Part shown: positions 17,380 through 26,561 of the stretch, piece by piece | How positions within the stretch are numbered: the first letter of the stretch is position 1 | Layout: each line of letters begins with the position of its first letter | Assembly (NCBI GenBank): GCA_016219185.1 | Contig: JACRBZ010000027.1 | Location: 1 to 64,000, forward strand | DNA from: Deltaproteobacteria bacterium | GTDB taxonomy: Bacteria > Desulfobacterota > Desulfobacteria > Desulfobacterales > Desulfatirhabdiaceae | Direction of reading: 5' to 3' | Length of the DNA stretch: 64,000 bases | The notes under the pieces: model-generated | The model's database searches: none | Told to the model about the DNA's origin: nothing | The model's input: the letters and a program-made list of their open reading frames with translations, nothing else | Translations under genes and position numbers: made by a program

Positions 17380-18942
17380 TCAAATTGCTTTTTGAAAGAG
17401 ACGGCCGAGGGTTTCCGTAATTTCCCGGATTTTGAACAGGTACCCGGCGGCAAGGAGCAGCGCCAGAAAAACCAGCCCGATTCCGCAGGCAATCAGCAGG
17501 CTGCCGGCAAGAGCCATCCCGCCGGTCCATCGGGCCAGTGCCATTCGAAGTCCTTCCAGAATCAGTCCCGCGGGGATACTCAGAAGCAGCATTTTGGCGT
17601 ATCCCCGATACACTTCCCGGCACTCCGGGTTATGGCTTCTGCGATTCCAGAGCGTGTAGAGAAGGATGACCTGTAAAATGGCCGAGACGGATATTGCCAG
17701 CGCCACGCCTGCGGCACCCATGAGCTTCATGCCGAGAATGTAGAACGGTACGCTGATCAGAACTCCGATCGTACTGTAAATGGCCGGGAAAATGGTGTTT
17801 TGCATGGCATAATATCCCCTGACCACAATTGTTTGGGCGGCAAAGGCAAAGGCGCCCATCATCAAATATACCAGAATGCCGGCTGTCTGCGTTGTGGCCG
17901 CCGCATCAAAGCGCCCCCTTTCAAACAGAATCGCCACCATTTCATGTCGAAGAACCATGAACAGCATCGAAAAAGGGATGATCACCGACAGGTATTTCAA
18001 AGTTCGGTTAAGCAGGCGGTTCATCTCCGGAATCTGATTTTCCGCGGCCAGTCTGGCAAGATACGGGAAAGAGGCGATTCCAACCGCCTGTCCCAGAAGA
18101 CCGACCAGAATAAACATGATGCGAAGACCGTAGTTCAGGCACGCAATGCTGCCTTCGGGTAAGTAAGAGCCAAAAAACTTCAGGAAAAATTCCGTTGAAA
18201 ACGACATGGTCAGGCCCAGCATCAGCGGAAGGGTCAATCGAATGTAGGCAATAAAATCCGGATGGGTAAAGCCGATATCAGGAGAATATTTCATGCCCAC
18301 TTTCAGGGCGCCCCGGTACTGAACGGCAAAATTGCCGAGAAAAGAGCCGGCCAGAACGCCCCAGGAAAAGCCCTCCATCTTCAGGACAGGACCCAGCGCC
18401 ATGCCGCCGGCAATGATGCCGATATTGTAAATCAGCGGTGCGAGGGCCGGAAGGGTAAACGCTTCCTTGGCAAACTGGACGGCGGTAAACATGCCGCCTG
18501 TAAAAAAGAAAAACTGGGCCGGCAGGATGATCCGGGTCATTCGGACGGCTTTGGCCAGCAGGATCGGATCCTTTATCCCCGGAGCGATCCATGTCATCAG
18601 CTCCGGGGCAAAAAAAATGGAAATGCCGATAAACAGAATCAGCAGGCTGCCGAAGCTGTTTAAAACAAGCGAAAAAACCTTCCAGCCCTCTTCTTCGCGA
18701 TCGGCTGCAAGATAACCGGAGAAAATCGGAATGAAGGTGACCGATAAAAAGCCGCTGGCAACGATGGAATTGAGGATCTCCGGAATGACGAACGCGATCT
18801 GGTAGGCATCCACATCGCCTCTGGCCCCGCCGGCATACGCAATGGCCATTTCCCTGAACAGGCCGATGACACGGCTTAAAAACACCGAAGCCATGAGAAT
18901 CAGAGATGCGATACCGACTTTTTGATAAAGCGATTTAGACAT
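17380..18942 (-). CDS. murJ: Lipid II flippase MurJ (MviN)
   Basis: 520 residues with about 14 membrane helices. The MviN/MurJ opening SLILMASVFLSRVIGLFREM, then DAYQIAFVIPEIL, and the Pro/Gly-rich ILPAQFFFFTGGM and LGQAVGIASFPYLARLA helices are typical. MurJ moves undecaprenyl-linked peptidoglycan precursors across the inner membrane; MurJ-like proteins in glycan clusters can serve other lipid-linked substrates. It lies upstream of two probable glycosyltransferases with a 175-base gap and is divergent from clpB. Confidence 0.88.
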   Translation of the reverse strand: MSKSLYQKVGIASLILMASVFLSRVIGLFREMAIAYAGGARGDVDAYQIAFVIPEILNSIVASGFLSVTFIPIFSGYLAADREEEGWKVFSLVLNSFGSLLILFIGISIFFAPELMTWIAPGIKDPILLAKAVRMTRIILPAQFFFFTGGMFTAVQFAKEAFTLPALAPLIYNIGIIAGGMALGPVLKMEGFSWGVLAGSFLGNFAVQYRGALKVGMKYSPDIGFTHPDFIAYIRLTLPLMLGLTMSFSTEFFLKFFGSYLPEGSIACLNYGLRIMFILVGLLGQAVGIASFPYLARLAAENQIPEMNRLLNRTLKYLSVIIPFSMLFMVLRHEMVAILFERGRFDAAATTQTAGILVYLMMGAFAFAAQTIVVRGYYAMQNTIFPAIYSTIGVLISVPFYILGMKLMGAAGVALAISVSAILQVILLYTLWNRRSHNPECREVYRGYAKMLLLSIPAGLILEGLRMALARWTGGMALAGSLLIACGIGLVFLALLLAAGYLFKIREITETLGRLFQKAI

Positions 18943-19091
18943 GGAGTAGCGTCCGGATAATGAAAAAAATGGGTTGAAATCGGTTGTTGCCGTATGCCTG
19001 TTATTTCACCGATTGCCCATGCTATCAAAGACCGGCCGATAACTCAAAGAAAAAGGATTGCCGTTAAATATCCGATCTTCTTTCACATAAA

Positions 19092-19119
19092 TTGACATCA
19101 ATCCGCAAGTGTTTATTAT
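19092..19119 (+). promoter_or_regulatory. clpB promoter
   Basis: TTGACA at 19092-19097 and TATTAT at 19114-19119 with 16 bases between them, about 50 bases before the clpB start. No CIRCE (HrcA) palindrome is visible, so heat control, if present, must come from another system. Confidence 0.5.
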
Positions 19120-19169
19120 TAAAACGTTATATTCAATGATGGTGCCGATTGTTTTAATAAGGAGGAAAC

Positions 19170-21770
19170 ATGCGGTTTGATAAATTTACGGTGAAATCTC
19201 AGGAACTCATTCAAAATGCCCAGTCTCTGGCGTCCCGTCAGAATAACCAGCAGATTGAGCCGGAACATCTTTTAAGCGCCATGCTGGCCGAACCCGAGGG
19301 AATCACTTCATCCATTCTGCGAAAACTGGGGGTATCCCCGGCAAGCGTCGGCCAGGAGCTGATACTGGCCATGAACCGGTTCCCCAGAATCACCGGGGCC
19401 GCGGAAGTGTATATTTCCCAGCGGACAAAATCGGTTCTGGATGCCGCCTTTGCCGAATCCGACAAGATGAAGGATCAGTACGTCAGCATCGAACATATCC
19501 TGCTGGCCGTATCCGATGAAAAGACCGGGGATGCGAAAAGAATTCTGGGCCGAAACGGCATTACCCGTGAAGCCATTCTCAAGGTGCTGATGGACATTCG
19601 GGGATGTCAGCGGATTACCGATCCCAACCCGGAAGAAAAATACCAGGCACTTGAAAAATTCAGCCGGAATTTAACGGATCTGGCAAGGCTCGGGAAGCTG
19701 GATCCGGTTATCGGCAGGGACGATGAAATCCGCCGGGTGGTTCAGGTCCTGTCCCGGCGCACCAAAAACAATCCGGTGCTGATCGGAGAGCCGGGCGTGG
19801 GGAAAACCGCCATCATCGAGGGCCTTGCCCAGAGAATCGTGGCCGGTGATGTGTCCGAAACCCTGAAAAACCGAAGGCTGGTGTCTCTGGATATGGGCGC
19901 GCTCATAGCCGGCGCCAAATACCGCGGGGAATTCGAAGACCGCCTGAAAGCGGTGCTGAAGGAAGTCGAGGCTGCTCAGGGCGAGGTCATCCTTTTTATC
20001 GATGAGCTGCATACCCTGGTCGGGGCAGGGGCCGCCGAAGGATCCATGGACGCTTCCAACATGCTCAAACCGGCCCTTGCCCGGGGAACCCTGCGGTGTG
20101 TCGGGGCCACCACCCTGAACGAATACCGAAAGTACATTGAAAAGGATGCGGCCCTGGAAAGACGGTTTCAGCCGGTTCTGGTCAAGGAGCCTTCGGTTGA
20201 AGACTCCATTGCCATTCTCCGGGGGCTCAAGGAAAAATACGAGGTGCATCATGGGGTCCGGATCAAGGATTCGGCCATCGTGTCCGCTGTAACCCTGTCC
20301 CACCGGTATATTTCCGATCGGTTTCTGCCGGACAAGGCCATCGACCTGATGGATGAATGCGCCTCCAAGCTTCGCATCGAAATCGACAGCATGCCCACGG
20401 AAATCGATGAAATCCAGCGAAAGATCACCCAGCTCGAAATCGAACGGGAAGCCTTGAAAAAGGAAACCGATGCCGTTTCCAGGGAGCGTCTGGCAAAGCT
20501 GGAAGCGGATTTGAGCCAGATGAAGGAAGAGATCCTGACCATGAAGGCCCACTGGCAGAATGAAAAGGATCTCATTCAAACCATTCGAAAAATCAAGGAG
20601 GAGCAGGAACTTCTGGGTACCGAGGAACAGCAGGCCCAGCGGGACGGAAATCTGGCCCGGGTGGCCGAAATCCGGTACGGGAAAGCCGTGGACCTTTCGC
20701 GGCGATTGAATGCGGCCAATGAAAACCTGGCCCGGCTTCAGGAGCGCAGCAAGATGCTCAAGGAAGAAGTCGATGATGAAGACATTGCCGAGGTCGTGTC
20801 CCGGTGGACCGGAATACCGGTCAGCAGAATGCTGGAAGGCGAGCGGGAAAAGCTCGTGTACATGGAGGATCGGCTCAGCCTGCGGGTGGTCGGGCAGCAA
20901 GAGGCCATCGAAGCTGTTTCAAACGCCGTAAGGCGCGCCAGATCCGGACTTCAGGATCCCAACCGGCCGATCGGCTCCTTTATTTTCATGGGCCCCACGG
21001 GCGTTGGGAAAACCGAGCTTGCCAAGGCTCTGGCGGAATTCATTTTCGACAGCGATCAGGCCATGGTGCGGATAGATATGTCGGAATACATGGAAAAACA
21101 TTCGGTTTCCAGGCTGATCGGCGCGCCTCCGGGTTATGTGGGATATGACGAGGGCGGATATCTGACCGAAGCGGTGCGAAGAAGGCCCTATTCGGTCGTG
21201 CTCTTTGATGAAATTGAAAAAGCGCACCCGGAAGTGTTCAACGTGCTGCTGCAGATTCTGGATGACGGCAGAATGACGGACGGGCAGGGCAGGACCGTTG
21301 ACTTTAAAAACACCCTGATCATCATGACATCCAATATCGGCAGTCAGTGGATTCAGGAGCTTGGCGAATCGCGGCGGGATGAAATGGAGCGCCGGGTCAC
21401 CGAGGCCCTGCGGGCCGGTTTCAAGCCCGAGTTTTTGAACCGGATCGATGAAACCATCATTTTCCGGAACCTGTCGCAGGATCAGATTCGAAACATCGTG
21501 ATGCTTCAGACCCGGCGGCTGGAAGAGCGGCTGGCGGAACGCCGCATTACCCTGAGTATTTCGGAAAGCGCCCGGAACCTGATCGTGGACAAAGGATATG
21601 ACCCGATATACGGCGCCAGACCCCTGAAGCGGGCGATTCAGAAATATCTGGAGAATCCGCTTTCCATGGAGATCCTGAAAGGAGAAATACCGGACGGCAG
21701 CCGGATCGAGGCAAGGGTTGAAAACGATCACCTGGTGTTTGATAAACATCCGTCCCGTGTCGCACTCTGA
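19170..21770 (+). CDS. clpB: ATP-dependent disaggregase ClpB
   Basis: 866 residues, normal for ClpB. N-terminal Clp repeats (about 1-145), first AAA+ module with Walker A GEPGVGKT at about 206-213, the long coiled-coil middle domain (about 400-530, many charged heptads), and a second AAA+ module with Walker A GPTGVGKT at about 608-615 and [13 protein letters not shown] Walker B. AAGGAGG precedes the ATG. ClpB works with DnaK to rescue aggregated proteins. The ClpP-binding loop of ClpA/X is not expected in this family. Confidence 0.96.
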   Translation: MRFDKFTVKSQELIQNAQSLASRQNNQQIEPEHLLSAMLAEPEGITSSILRKLGVSPASVGQELILAMNRFPRITGAAEVYISQRTKSVLDAAFAESDKMKDQYVSIEHILLAVSDEKTGDAKRILGRNGITREAILKVLMDIRGCQRITDPNPEEKYQALEKFSRNLTDLARLGKLDPVIGRDDEIRRVVQVLSRRTKNNPVLIGEPGVGKTAIIEGLAQRIVAGDVSETLKNRRLVSLDMGALIAGAKYRGEFEDRLKAVLKEVEAAQGEVILFIDELHTLVGAGAAEGSMDASNMLKPALARGTLRCVGATTLNEYRKYIEKDAALERRFQPVLVKEPSVEDSIAILRGLKEKYEVHHGVRIKDSAIVSAVTLSHRYISDRFLPDKAIDLMDECASKLRIEIDSMPTEIDEIQRKITQLEIEREALKKETDAVSRERLAKLEADLSQMKEEILTMKAHWQNEKDLIQTIRKIKEEQELLGTEEQQAQRDGNLARVAEIRYGKAVDLSRRLNAANENLARLQERSKMLKEEVDDEDIAEVVSRWTGIPVSRMLEGEREKLVYMEDRLSLRVVGQQEAIEAVSNAVRRARSGLQDPNRPIGSFIFMGPTGVGKTELAKALAEFIFDSDQAMVRIDMSEYMEKHSVSRLIGAPPGYVGYDEGGYLTEAVRRRPYSVVLFDEIEKAHPEVFNVLLQILDDGRMTDGQGRTVDFKNTLIIMTSNIGSQWIQELGESRRDEMERRVTEALRAGFKPEFLNRIDETIIFRNLSQDQIRNIVMLQTRRLEERLAERRITLSISESARNLIVDKGYDPIYGARPLKRAIQKYLENPLSMEILKGEIPDGSRIEARVENDHLVFDKHPSRVAL

Positions 21771-21842
21771 CATTTTAACGACATGAGAATAAAATCATTG
21801 ACCGTGAAGCGGTGAAATGATAGAAAACATCGATTCGATAAT

Positions 21843-21930
21843 GGAGGGATGGCTGAGTGGTTTAAAGCGGCGGTCTTGAAAACCGTTGAGTGTAACAGCT
21901 CCGTGGGTTCGAATCCTACTCCCTCCGCCA
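21843..21930 (+). tRNA. tRNA-Ser (anticodon UGA)
   Basis: 88 nt with CCA encoded. Acceptor GGAGGGA pairs with TCCCTCC before the G discriminator. The anticodon loop CTTGAAA reads UGA, and the long variable arm (class II) is typical of serine tRNA. A TTGACC-17-TAGAAA promoter may lie at 21798-21826. Confidence 0.93.
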
Positions 21931-21992
21931 GTAGAATCGGCGGGAGGTGTTCCCTCTTGATTGATCGAGTCTATAGCAGTGAATCACCCAAC

Positions 21993-22085
21993 GGAGAGAT
22001 GGCCGAGTAGGCTGAAGGCGCGCGCCTGCTAAGCGTGTGTAGGGGGAAACCTCTACCGAGGGTTCGAATCCCTCTCTCTCCGCCA
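21993..22085 (+). tRNA. tRNA-Ser (anticodon GCU)
   Basis: 93 nt with CCA encoded. Acceptor GGAGAGA pairs with TCTCTCC. The anticodon arm CGCCTGCTAAGCG gives GCU, and a long variable arm confirms the serine class. It follows the first tRNA-Ser by 62 bases and is probably co-transcribed with it, ending at the hairpin at 22102. Confidence 0.93.
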
Positions 22086-22101
22086 TTTCGATCCCAACAA
22101 G

Positions 22102-22129
22102 AACCCGATCTTTTGGATCGGGTTTTTTT
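22102..22129 (+). terminator. Intrinsic terminator of the tRNA-Ser pair
   Basis: AACCCGATC (22102-22110) and GATCGGGTT (22116-22124) form a nine-base stem with loop TTTTG, followed by TTTTT. Confidence 0.85.
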
Positions 22130-22151
22130 ATAAAGAAACAACAGGGAACTG

Positions 22152-22682
22152 ATGAATCCTCCGCATATCATGGTCCTTGGAATCGGCTGCATCCTGTTCC
22201 GGGACGAGGGCTTCGGCGTCCGCGTGGTTCAAAAACTCCAGGCCCAGTATGATTTTCCCGATCATGTGTCCCTGATCGATGGCGGTGTTCTGGGCGTTAA
22301 TCTGCTGGGTGTGATGTCCGAGGCCGATTATCTGATCGTGGTGGATGCCATTCGGCACAAGGGGGCGCCCGGGGATGTTTACCGCCTGGAAAAGAGCCAG
22401 ATTCCCGACCGCATCCGTGCCAAGAATTCCCTTCACCAGATCGATTTTCTCGAAGCCCTGACCCTGTGCCAGGCCCTTGACAAGGTGCCGGAAACGGTTA
22501 TCGTCGGGGTCGAGCCCGAGGACATCGACACCCTCAGCATCGAACTGTCGCCCGTGGTCCTGCGCCAGGTGGAGCCTGTGATGGCGATGGTTCTTTCCGA
22601 GCTGGAACATCTTGGCGTTTGCTGTCAAAAAAGGAGTCAAGCCCGTGTGCCTTGCAATCCCCTCGAAGATTACCCACATTGA
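22152..22682 (+). CDS. [NiFe]-hydrogenase maturation endopeptidase (HyaD/HybD family)
   Basis: 176 residues. The opening IMVLGIGCILFRDEGFGVRV has the family's acidic metal ligand (Glu in DEGFGV), VVDAIRHKG supplies the Asp and LHQIDFLEAL the His. This protease trims the C-terminal tail of the large subunit after nickel insertion. Its 3' end overlaps hypC by 38 bases, which indicates translational coupling within the hyp operon. No large subunit gene is in the window, so its substrate cannot be identified here. The Cys-rich tail (VCCQKRSQARVPCNP) is not typical. Confidence 0.85.
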   Translation: MNPPHIMVLGIGCILFRDEGFGVRVVQKLQAQYDFPDHVSLIDGGVLGVNLLGVMSEADYLIVVDAIRHKGAPGDVYRLEKSQIPDRIRAKNSLHQIDFLEALTLCQALDKVPETVIVGVEPEDIDTLSIELSPVVLRQVEPVMAMVLSELEHLGVCCQKRSQARVPCNPLEDYPH

Positions 22683-22893
22683 TGAAAACGGAATGGCCAC
22701 GATCGATGTGGACGGGGTTCAGCGAAAAACCAGTCTGCTGCTGATCGAAGATCCCCAGGTAGGCGATTACGTCATTGTTCATGCCGGTTTTGCCATTCAC
22801 AAGATTGACGAGAAGTTCGCCCTTGAATCCCTCACTGTTTTAAGAGAGTCCCTTGCGATTGCCATGCAGACGGACCCGCGTTCCGACTGTTAA
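22645..22893 (+). CDS. hypC: Hydrogenase maturation chaperone HypC/HybG
   Basis: 82 residues from GTG at 22645 so that the protein starts (M)CLAIPSKI, the invariant HypC N-terminus with its essential Cys2; AAGGAG lies upstream. An in-frame start at 22612 would bury that Cys and is rejected. DPQVGDYVIVHAGFAIHKID is the conserved second half. HypC carries the Fe(CN)2CO unit from HypD to the large subunit precursor. Overlaps the maturation protease gene upstream. Confidence 0.93.
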   Translation: MCLAIPSKITHIDENGMATIDVDGVQRKTSLLLIEDPQVGDYVIVHAGFAIHKIDEKFALESLTVLRESLAIAMQTDPRSDC

Positions 22894-22956
22894 GGAAGCC
22901 CGGCGCTGAAGAGGTTGACGGCTCTGAACTTTTCTTCCAGCCTTTTGGGCTTTGAT

Positions 22957-25272
22957 ATGATGCCAGAAATCGTTGCACGAAAGCTGTATGTTGACGGAAT
23001 CGTTCAGGGTGTCGGCTTCAGACCCCATATCCATCAACTGGCCCGCTCTCATCAGCTCAAGGGGGAAATCGCCAATACTTCTTGCGGCGTTTCCATCCAT
23101 GTTGAAGGCAGCCGTGAAAATGTCGATCGGTTCCGCAGGAGCCTGTCCGTTGATCTGCCACCCCTGGCCCATATCACGGACATTGCCGAAGTCCCGGATA
23201 CGGTCAGGGGGCTTGACGATTTTTCGATTCTTCCCAGCATTGCCGGTCTGGCGCGCTCTACCCTGATCTCTCCGGATGTATCGGTTTGCAAGGACTGCCT
23301 GAAAGAACTCTTTGATCCCGCGGACCGGAGATTTCGCTATCCGTTCATTAATTGCACCAACTGCGGGCCCCGCTATACGATCATTGCGGATATCCCTTAC
23401 GACCGATGCAATACGTCGATGAAGCATTTTGAGATGTGCGAGCCATGCCGGTCCGAATATGATGATCCGAAAAACCGCAGATTCCATGCCCAGCCGAATG
23501 CCTGTCCGGTTTGCGGCCCCCGGGTGTCCCTTCATGGCCCCGATGGCACGCTGATATCCTGTAATGATCCGATCGAACGGGCCGGCCGGTACTTGAAAGA
23601 AGGGAAAATCCTGGCCGTAAAGGGACTGGGCGGTTTCCATCTGTCGGTCGATGCCCGGAATACCCCTGCGGTGGAGCGGCTCAGGTACCGGAAACACCGC
23701 GAGGAAAAACCGCTTGCCGTGATGTCCCCGAGTCTGGAAAGGATTTGCGAATTTGCGCATGTCGCACCCGAAGAAAAAGCCCTTCTGACATCATTCAGGC
23801 GTCCGATCGTGCTTCTCCGGAAAAAAGAGCCCTGCCTGCTCTCGGATGCCGTCTCTCCCCGGAATGCCTATATCGGTGCGATGCTCCCCTATACCCCGCT
23901 GCATTATCTGCTGCTGGACCAGGGAGTTACGGCCCTTGTGATGACCAGCGGAAACATGAGCGAGGAGCCCATTGCCATTGACAATGCCGATGCGTTCGAC
24001 AGGCTTTCCGGAATGGCCGACTGTTTTCTGGTCCATGATCGCCAGATTTATCTTCGCAGCGACGATTCCCTGGTCAGGCATGTTGCGGGCGCGGACCGGG
24101 TGATTCGCAGGTCCCGGGGAATTGTTCCGGTCCCTGTTTTTCTCCGCCGGCCCCTGCTGCCGGTGCTGGCCTGCGGTGCGGAACTCAAAAACACGGTCTG
24201 TCTGACCTCCGGCAATCGCGCGTTTCTGAGTCAGCACATCGGGGATTTAGAAAATTCGGCGACTTACGATTTTTTTTCCATGACCATCGCGCACATGAAG
24301 CGGATTCTGGATATCACGCCGCGGGTTCTGGCCTGCGACCTGCATCCCGATTATCTCAGCACCCGCTATGCCCTGGAGCATCAGGCCGGCATGGACCTTA
24401 TTCAGGTCCAGCACCATCACGCCCATATCGTGAGCTGCATGGCCGAAAACAGGTTGCAGGGAAAGCTGATCGGCCTGGCATTTGACGGTACCGGCTACGG
24501 GACCGATGGGGCCATATGGGGCGGCGAGTTTCTGATCGCCGATGAAACCGGCTTTGAAAGGGCCGGTCACCTGGCCTATGTTCCCCTGCCGGGCGGGGCC
24601 GCCGCCATTAGGGAACCCTGGCGGATGGCCGCAAGCCACCTGCATGCGGTTTTCGGCGAGAACATGATGGATCTTGACCTTCCCCTGATGCGGGAAATGG
24701 ATGTGAAAAAACTTGCCTTTGTTCAGGACATGATGGTCAAGGGCGTCAACTGTCCCCGGACTTCCAGTATGGGACGGCTGTTTGATGCCATTGCCGCAAT
24801 GATCGGCATCCGCTATACGGTCGCCTATGAAGGGCAGGCGGCCCTGGAGCTTGAAATGCTGGCGGACGACAAGGAAGCGGGGACCTATCCTTTTGAATGG
24901 GCGTCCGATTGGGCGTCGGGGGACGGCTATCGCATCCTTCCCGATCCGATCATCCGGGGGGTGGTTCAAGATTTTGAAAAACGCGTTTCACCGGCGGTGA
25001 TCAGCGCCCGGTTTCACCGGACCGTCATCGGCATGGCGGCCGCACTCTGCCGGGCGATTCGACGGGACAGCGGATTGAGCCGTGTGGTGCTGAGCGGCGG
25101 GGTTTTCCAGAACGCATTGCTGTTGAAGGGCCTGATTCAAGAGCTTTCGGCGGACCGGTTCGAGGTTTTTTCCCACGCGCTGGTTCCGGCCAATGACGGC
25201 GGCATTTCCCTGGGCCAGGCGGTGTGTGCCGCTGAAAGTCGGAGTGAACGTGGGAGAGGAGAGGGCATATGA
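22957..25272 (+). CDS. hypF: Carbamoyltransferase HypF
   Basis: About 771 residues. In order: acylphosphatase domain (GIVQGVGFRPHIHQLA), two Cys-rich zinc fingers (CKDCLKELFDP and CEPCRSEYDDPKNR with downstream NCGPR/CPVCGPR), a YrdC-like nucleotide domain, and a Kae1-like domain with VQHHHAHIVSCM near residue 485 and AFDGTGYGTDGAIWGGEF. HypF turns carbamoyl phosphate into the thiocarboxamide that becomes the cyanide ligands on HypE. The start is uncertain: ATGs at 22957 and 22960 fit, a TTG at 22915 would add 14 residues, and none has a clear binding site. Overlaps hypD by ATGA. Confidence 0.94.
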   Translation: MMPEIVARKLYVDGIVQGVGFRPHIHQLARSHQLKGEIANTSCGVSIHVEGSRENVDRFRRSLSVDLPPLAHITDIAEVPDTVRGLDDFSILPSIAGLARSTLISPDVSVCKDCLKELFDPADRRFRYPFINCTNCGPRYTIIADIPYDRCNTSMKHFEMCEPCRSEYDDPKNRRFHAQPNACPVCGPRVSLHGPDGTLISCNDPIERAGRYLKEGKILAVKGLGGFHLSVDARNTPAVERLRYRKHREEKPLAVMSPSLERICEFAHVAPEEKALLTSFRRPIVLLRKKEPCLLSDAVSPRNAYIGAMLPYTPLHYLLLDQGVTALVMTSGNMSEEPIAIDNADAFDRLSGMADCFLVHDRQIYLRSDDSLVRHVAGADRVIRRSRGIVPVPVFLRRPLLPVLACGAELKNTVCLTSGNRAFLSQHIGDLENSATYDFFSMTIAHMKRILDITPRVLACDLHPDYLSTRYALEHQAGMDLIQVQHHHAHIVSCMAENRLQGKLIGLAFDGTGYGTDGAIWGGEFLIADETGFERAGHLAYVPLPGGAAAIREPWRMAASHLHAVFGENMMDLDLPLMREMDVKKLAFVQDMMVKGVNCPRTSSMGRLFDAIAAMIGIRYTVAYEGQAALELEMLADDKEAGTYPFEWASDWASGDGYRILPDPIIRGVVQDFEKRVSPAVISARFHRTVIGMAAALCRAIRRDSGLSRVVLSGGVFQNALLLKGLIQELSADRFEVFSHALVPANDGGISLGQAVCAAESRSERGRGEGI

Positions 25273-26363
25273 GTATCAAGCATCTTGAAGAGTACCGGGA
25301 CCCGGAACTGGCCCGGCGCCTGATCGAACGCATTCATCGCATCCATTCCAAACCGGTCCGGCTCATGGAGGTTTGCGGCACCCATACGGTATCCATTTTC
25401 CGAAGCGGCATCCGATCCGTTCTGCCCGCCGGCATTTCGCTGGTATCGGGTCCGGGATGCCCGGTCTGCGTTACCGATCAGAGCGATATCGATGCCTTCA
25501 TCGCCATTTCCCGGATGGACAAGGTGATTGTGGCAACCTTCGGCGACTTGATCCGGGTTCCGGGCACCGAGTCCTCGCTTCAGGCCGAGCGGGCCTCCGG
25601 CCGGGATATCCGCGTGGTCTACTCGGCAATGGATGCCCTGGACATCGCAAGGCAGCATCCGGACAGGCGGGTGGTCTTTCTGGGCGTGGGGTTTGAAACC
25701 ACGGCCCCGACCATTGCCGCGACCGTTTTAACCGCAAAGACGGCGGGACTGACCAATTATCTGGTCTATTCCGCCCACAAAACAGTTCCGCCCGCACTCG
25801 AGGCCCTGGTGACGGCCCCGGATGTTCACATCGACGGATTCATACTTCCCGGCCATGTTTCTGTAATCCTGGGATCAAACGCCTATGCGTTTTTGAAAAC
25901 CGCCCATCATATGCCCTGCGTGGTTGCCGGATTCGAGCCGGCCGACATTCTTCAGGCGGTTTATTCGCTGGTTTCACAGATCCATGCCGGAAAACCGGAA
26001 ATCGATAATGCCTATCCCCGGGCCGTCACCCCGGAAGGAAACCCGAAAGCCGTTTCGGTCATGAACGCGGTTTTTGAGCCCGTGGACGCGGCCTGGCGGG
26101 GAATCGGAGTGATTCCCGGCAGCGGACTGAAAATCCGGCGGGAATATGCCCTTGCCGATGCCGCCGTTCAGCTCGATATCCGGGTCCCCGAACCGGTCAT
26201 TCCCAAAGGGTGTGCCTGCGGCGATATATTAAAGGGCATTAAAATCCCTCCGGAATGCGCGCTTTATAAAAAGCGGTGCACCCCGGTCAATCCGGTGGGC
26301 CCCTGCATGGTTTCCAGCGAGGGAACCTGCGCCGCCTATTACCGGTACTACTCTGAATCATAA
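25269..26363 (+). CDS. hypD: Hydrogenase maturation protein HypD
   Basis: 364 residues. Motifs CGTHTVSIFRSG, SGPGCPVCVTDQ and FLGVGFETTAPT are the HypD signatures that hold the Fe(CN)2CO unit with HypC. The C-terminal Cys cluster (GCACGDIL, CALYKKRC, GPCMVSSEGTC) binds the [4Fe-4S] centre. The start overlaps the hypF stop (ATGA), so the two are coupled. hypE comes next on the same strand but only after 198 bases containing a palindromic repeat. Confidence 0.95.
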   Translation: MSIKHLEEYRDPELARRLIERIHRIHSKPVRLMEVCGTHTVSIFRSGIRSVLPAGISLVSGPGCPVCVTDQSDIDAFIAISRMDKVIVATFGDLIRVPGTESSLQAERASGRDIRVVYSAMDALDIARQHPDRRVVFLGVGFETTAPTIAATVLTAKTAGLTNYLVYSAHKTVPPALEALVTAPDVHIDGFILPGHVSVILGSNAYAFLKTAHHMPCVVAGFEPADILQAVYSLVSQIHAGKPEIDNAYPRAVTPEGNPKAVSVMNAVFEPVDAAWRGIGVIPGSGLKIRREYALADAAVQLDIRVPEPVIPKGCACGDILKGIKIPPECALYKKRCTPVNPVGPCMVSSEGTCAAYYRYYSES

Positions 26364-26404
26364 GGAAAAAAACGTCAGTCTTCTAAAATCCTCACCACAA
26401 TATT

Positions 26405-26493
26405 TCCCCCCTTTGAAAAGGGGGGCCAGGGGGGATTTTAAACGACTATCTTGCGGAAAAATCCCCCTCAGTCCCTCTATTCCAAAGGGGGAA
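26405..26493. repeat. C/G-rich palindromic intergenic repeat, full copy
   Basis: Order of elements: CCCCCCTTTGAAAAGGGGGG, a CCAGGGGGGATTT core, a 20-base spacer with AAAAATCCCCCTCA, then CCCTCTATTCCAAAGGGGGA. The copy at 49520-49611 has the same order and the same flanking ATTTTCAT. It lies between hypD and hypE, where it could form strong hairpins in the hyp transcript. Confidence 0.75.
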
Positions 26494-26561
26494 GCTATTA
26501 TTTTCATGTCGGTACATGAGGGTCGGACAATTCATGGCCGTTTATTTTGAAAGAATCAGAT

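Noticed and set aside
19671-20900. Antisense frame of about 400 codons in clpB
   Set aside because: clpB is highly conserved on the plus strand; the reverse frame arises from codon bias and has no motif.
22612-22644. Start of HypC at 22612
   Set aside because: HypC needs Cys as second residue; the GTG at 22645 gives this.
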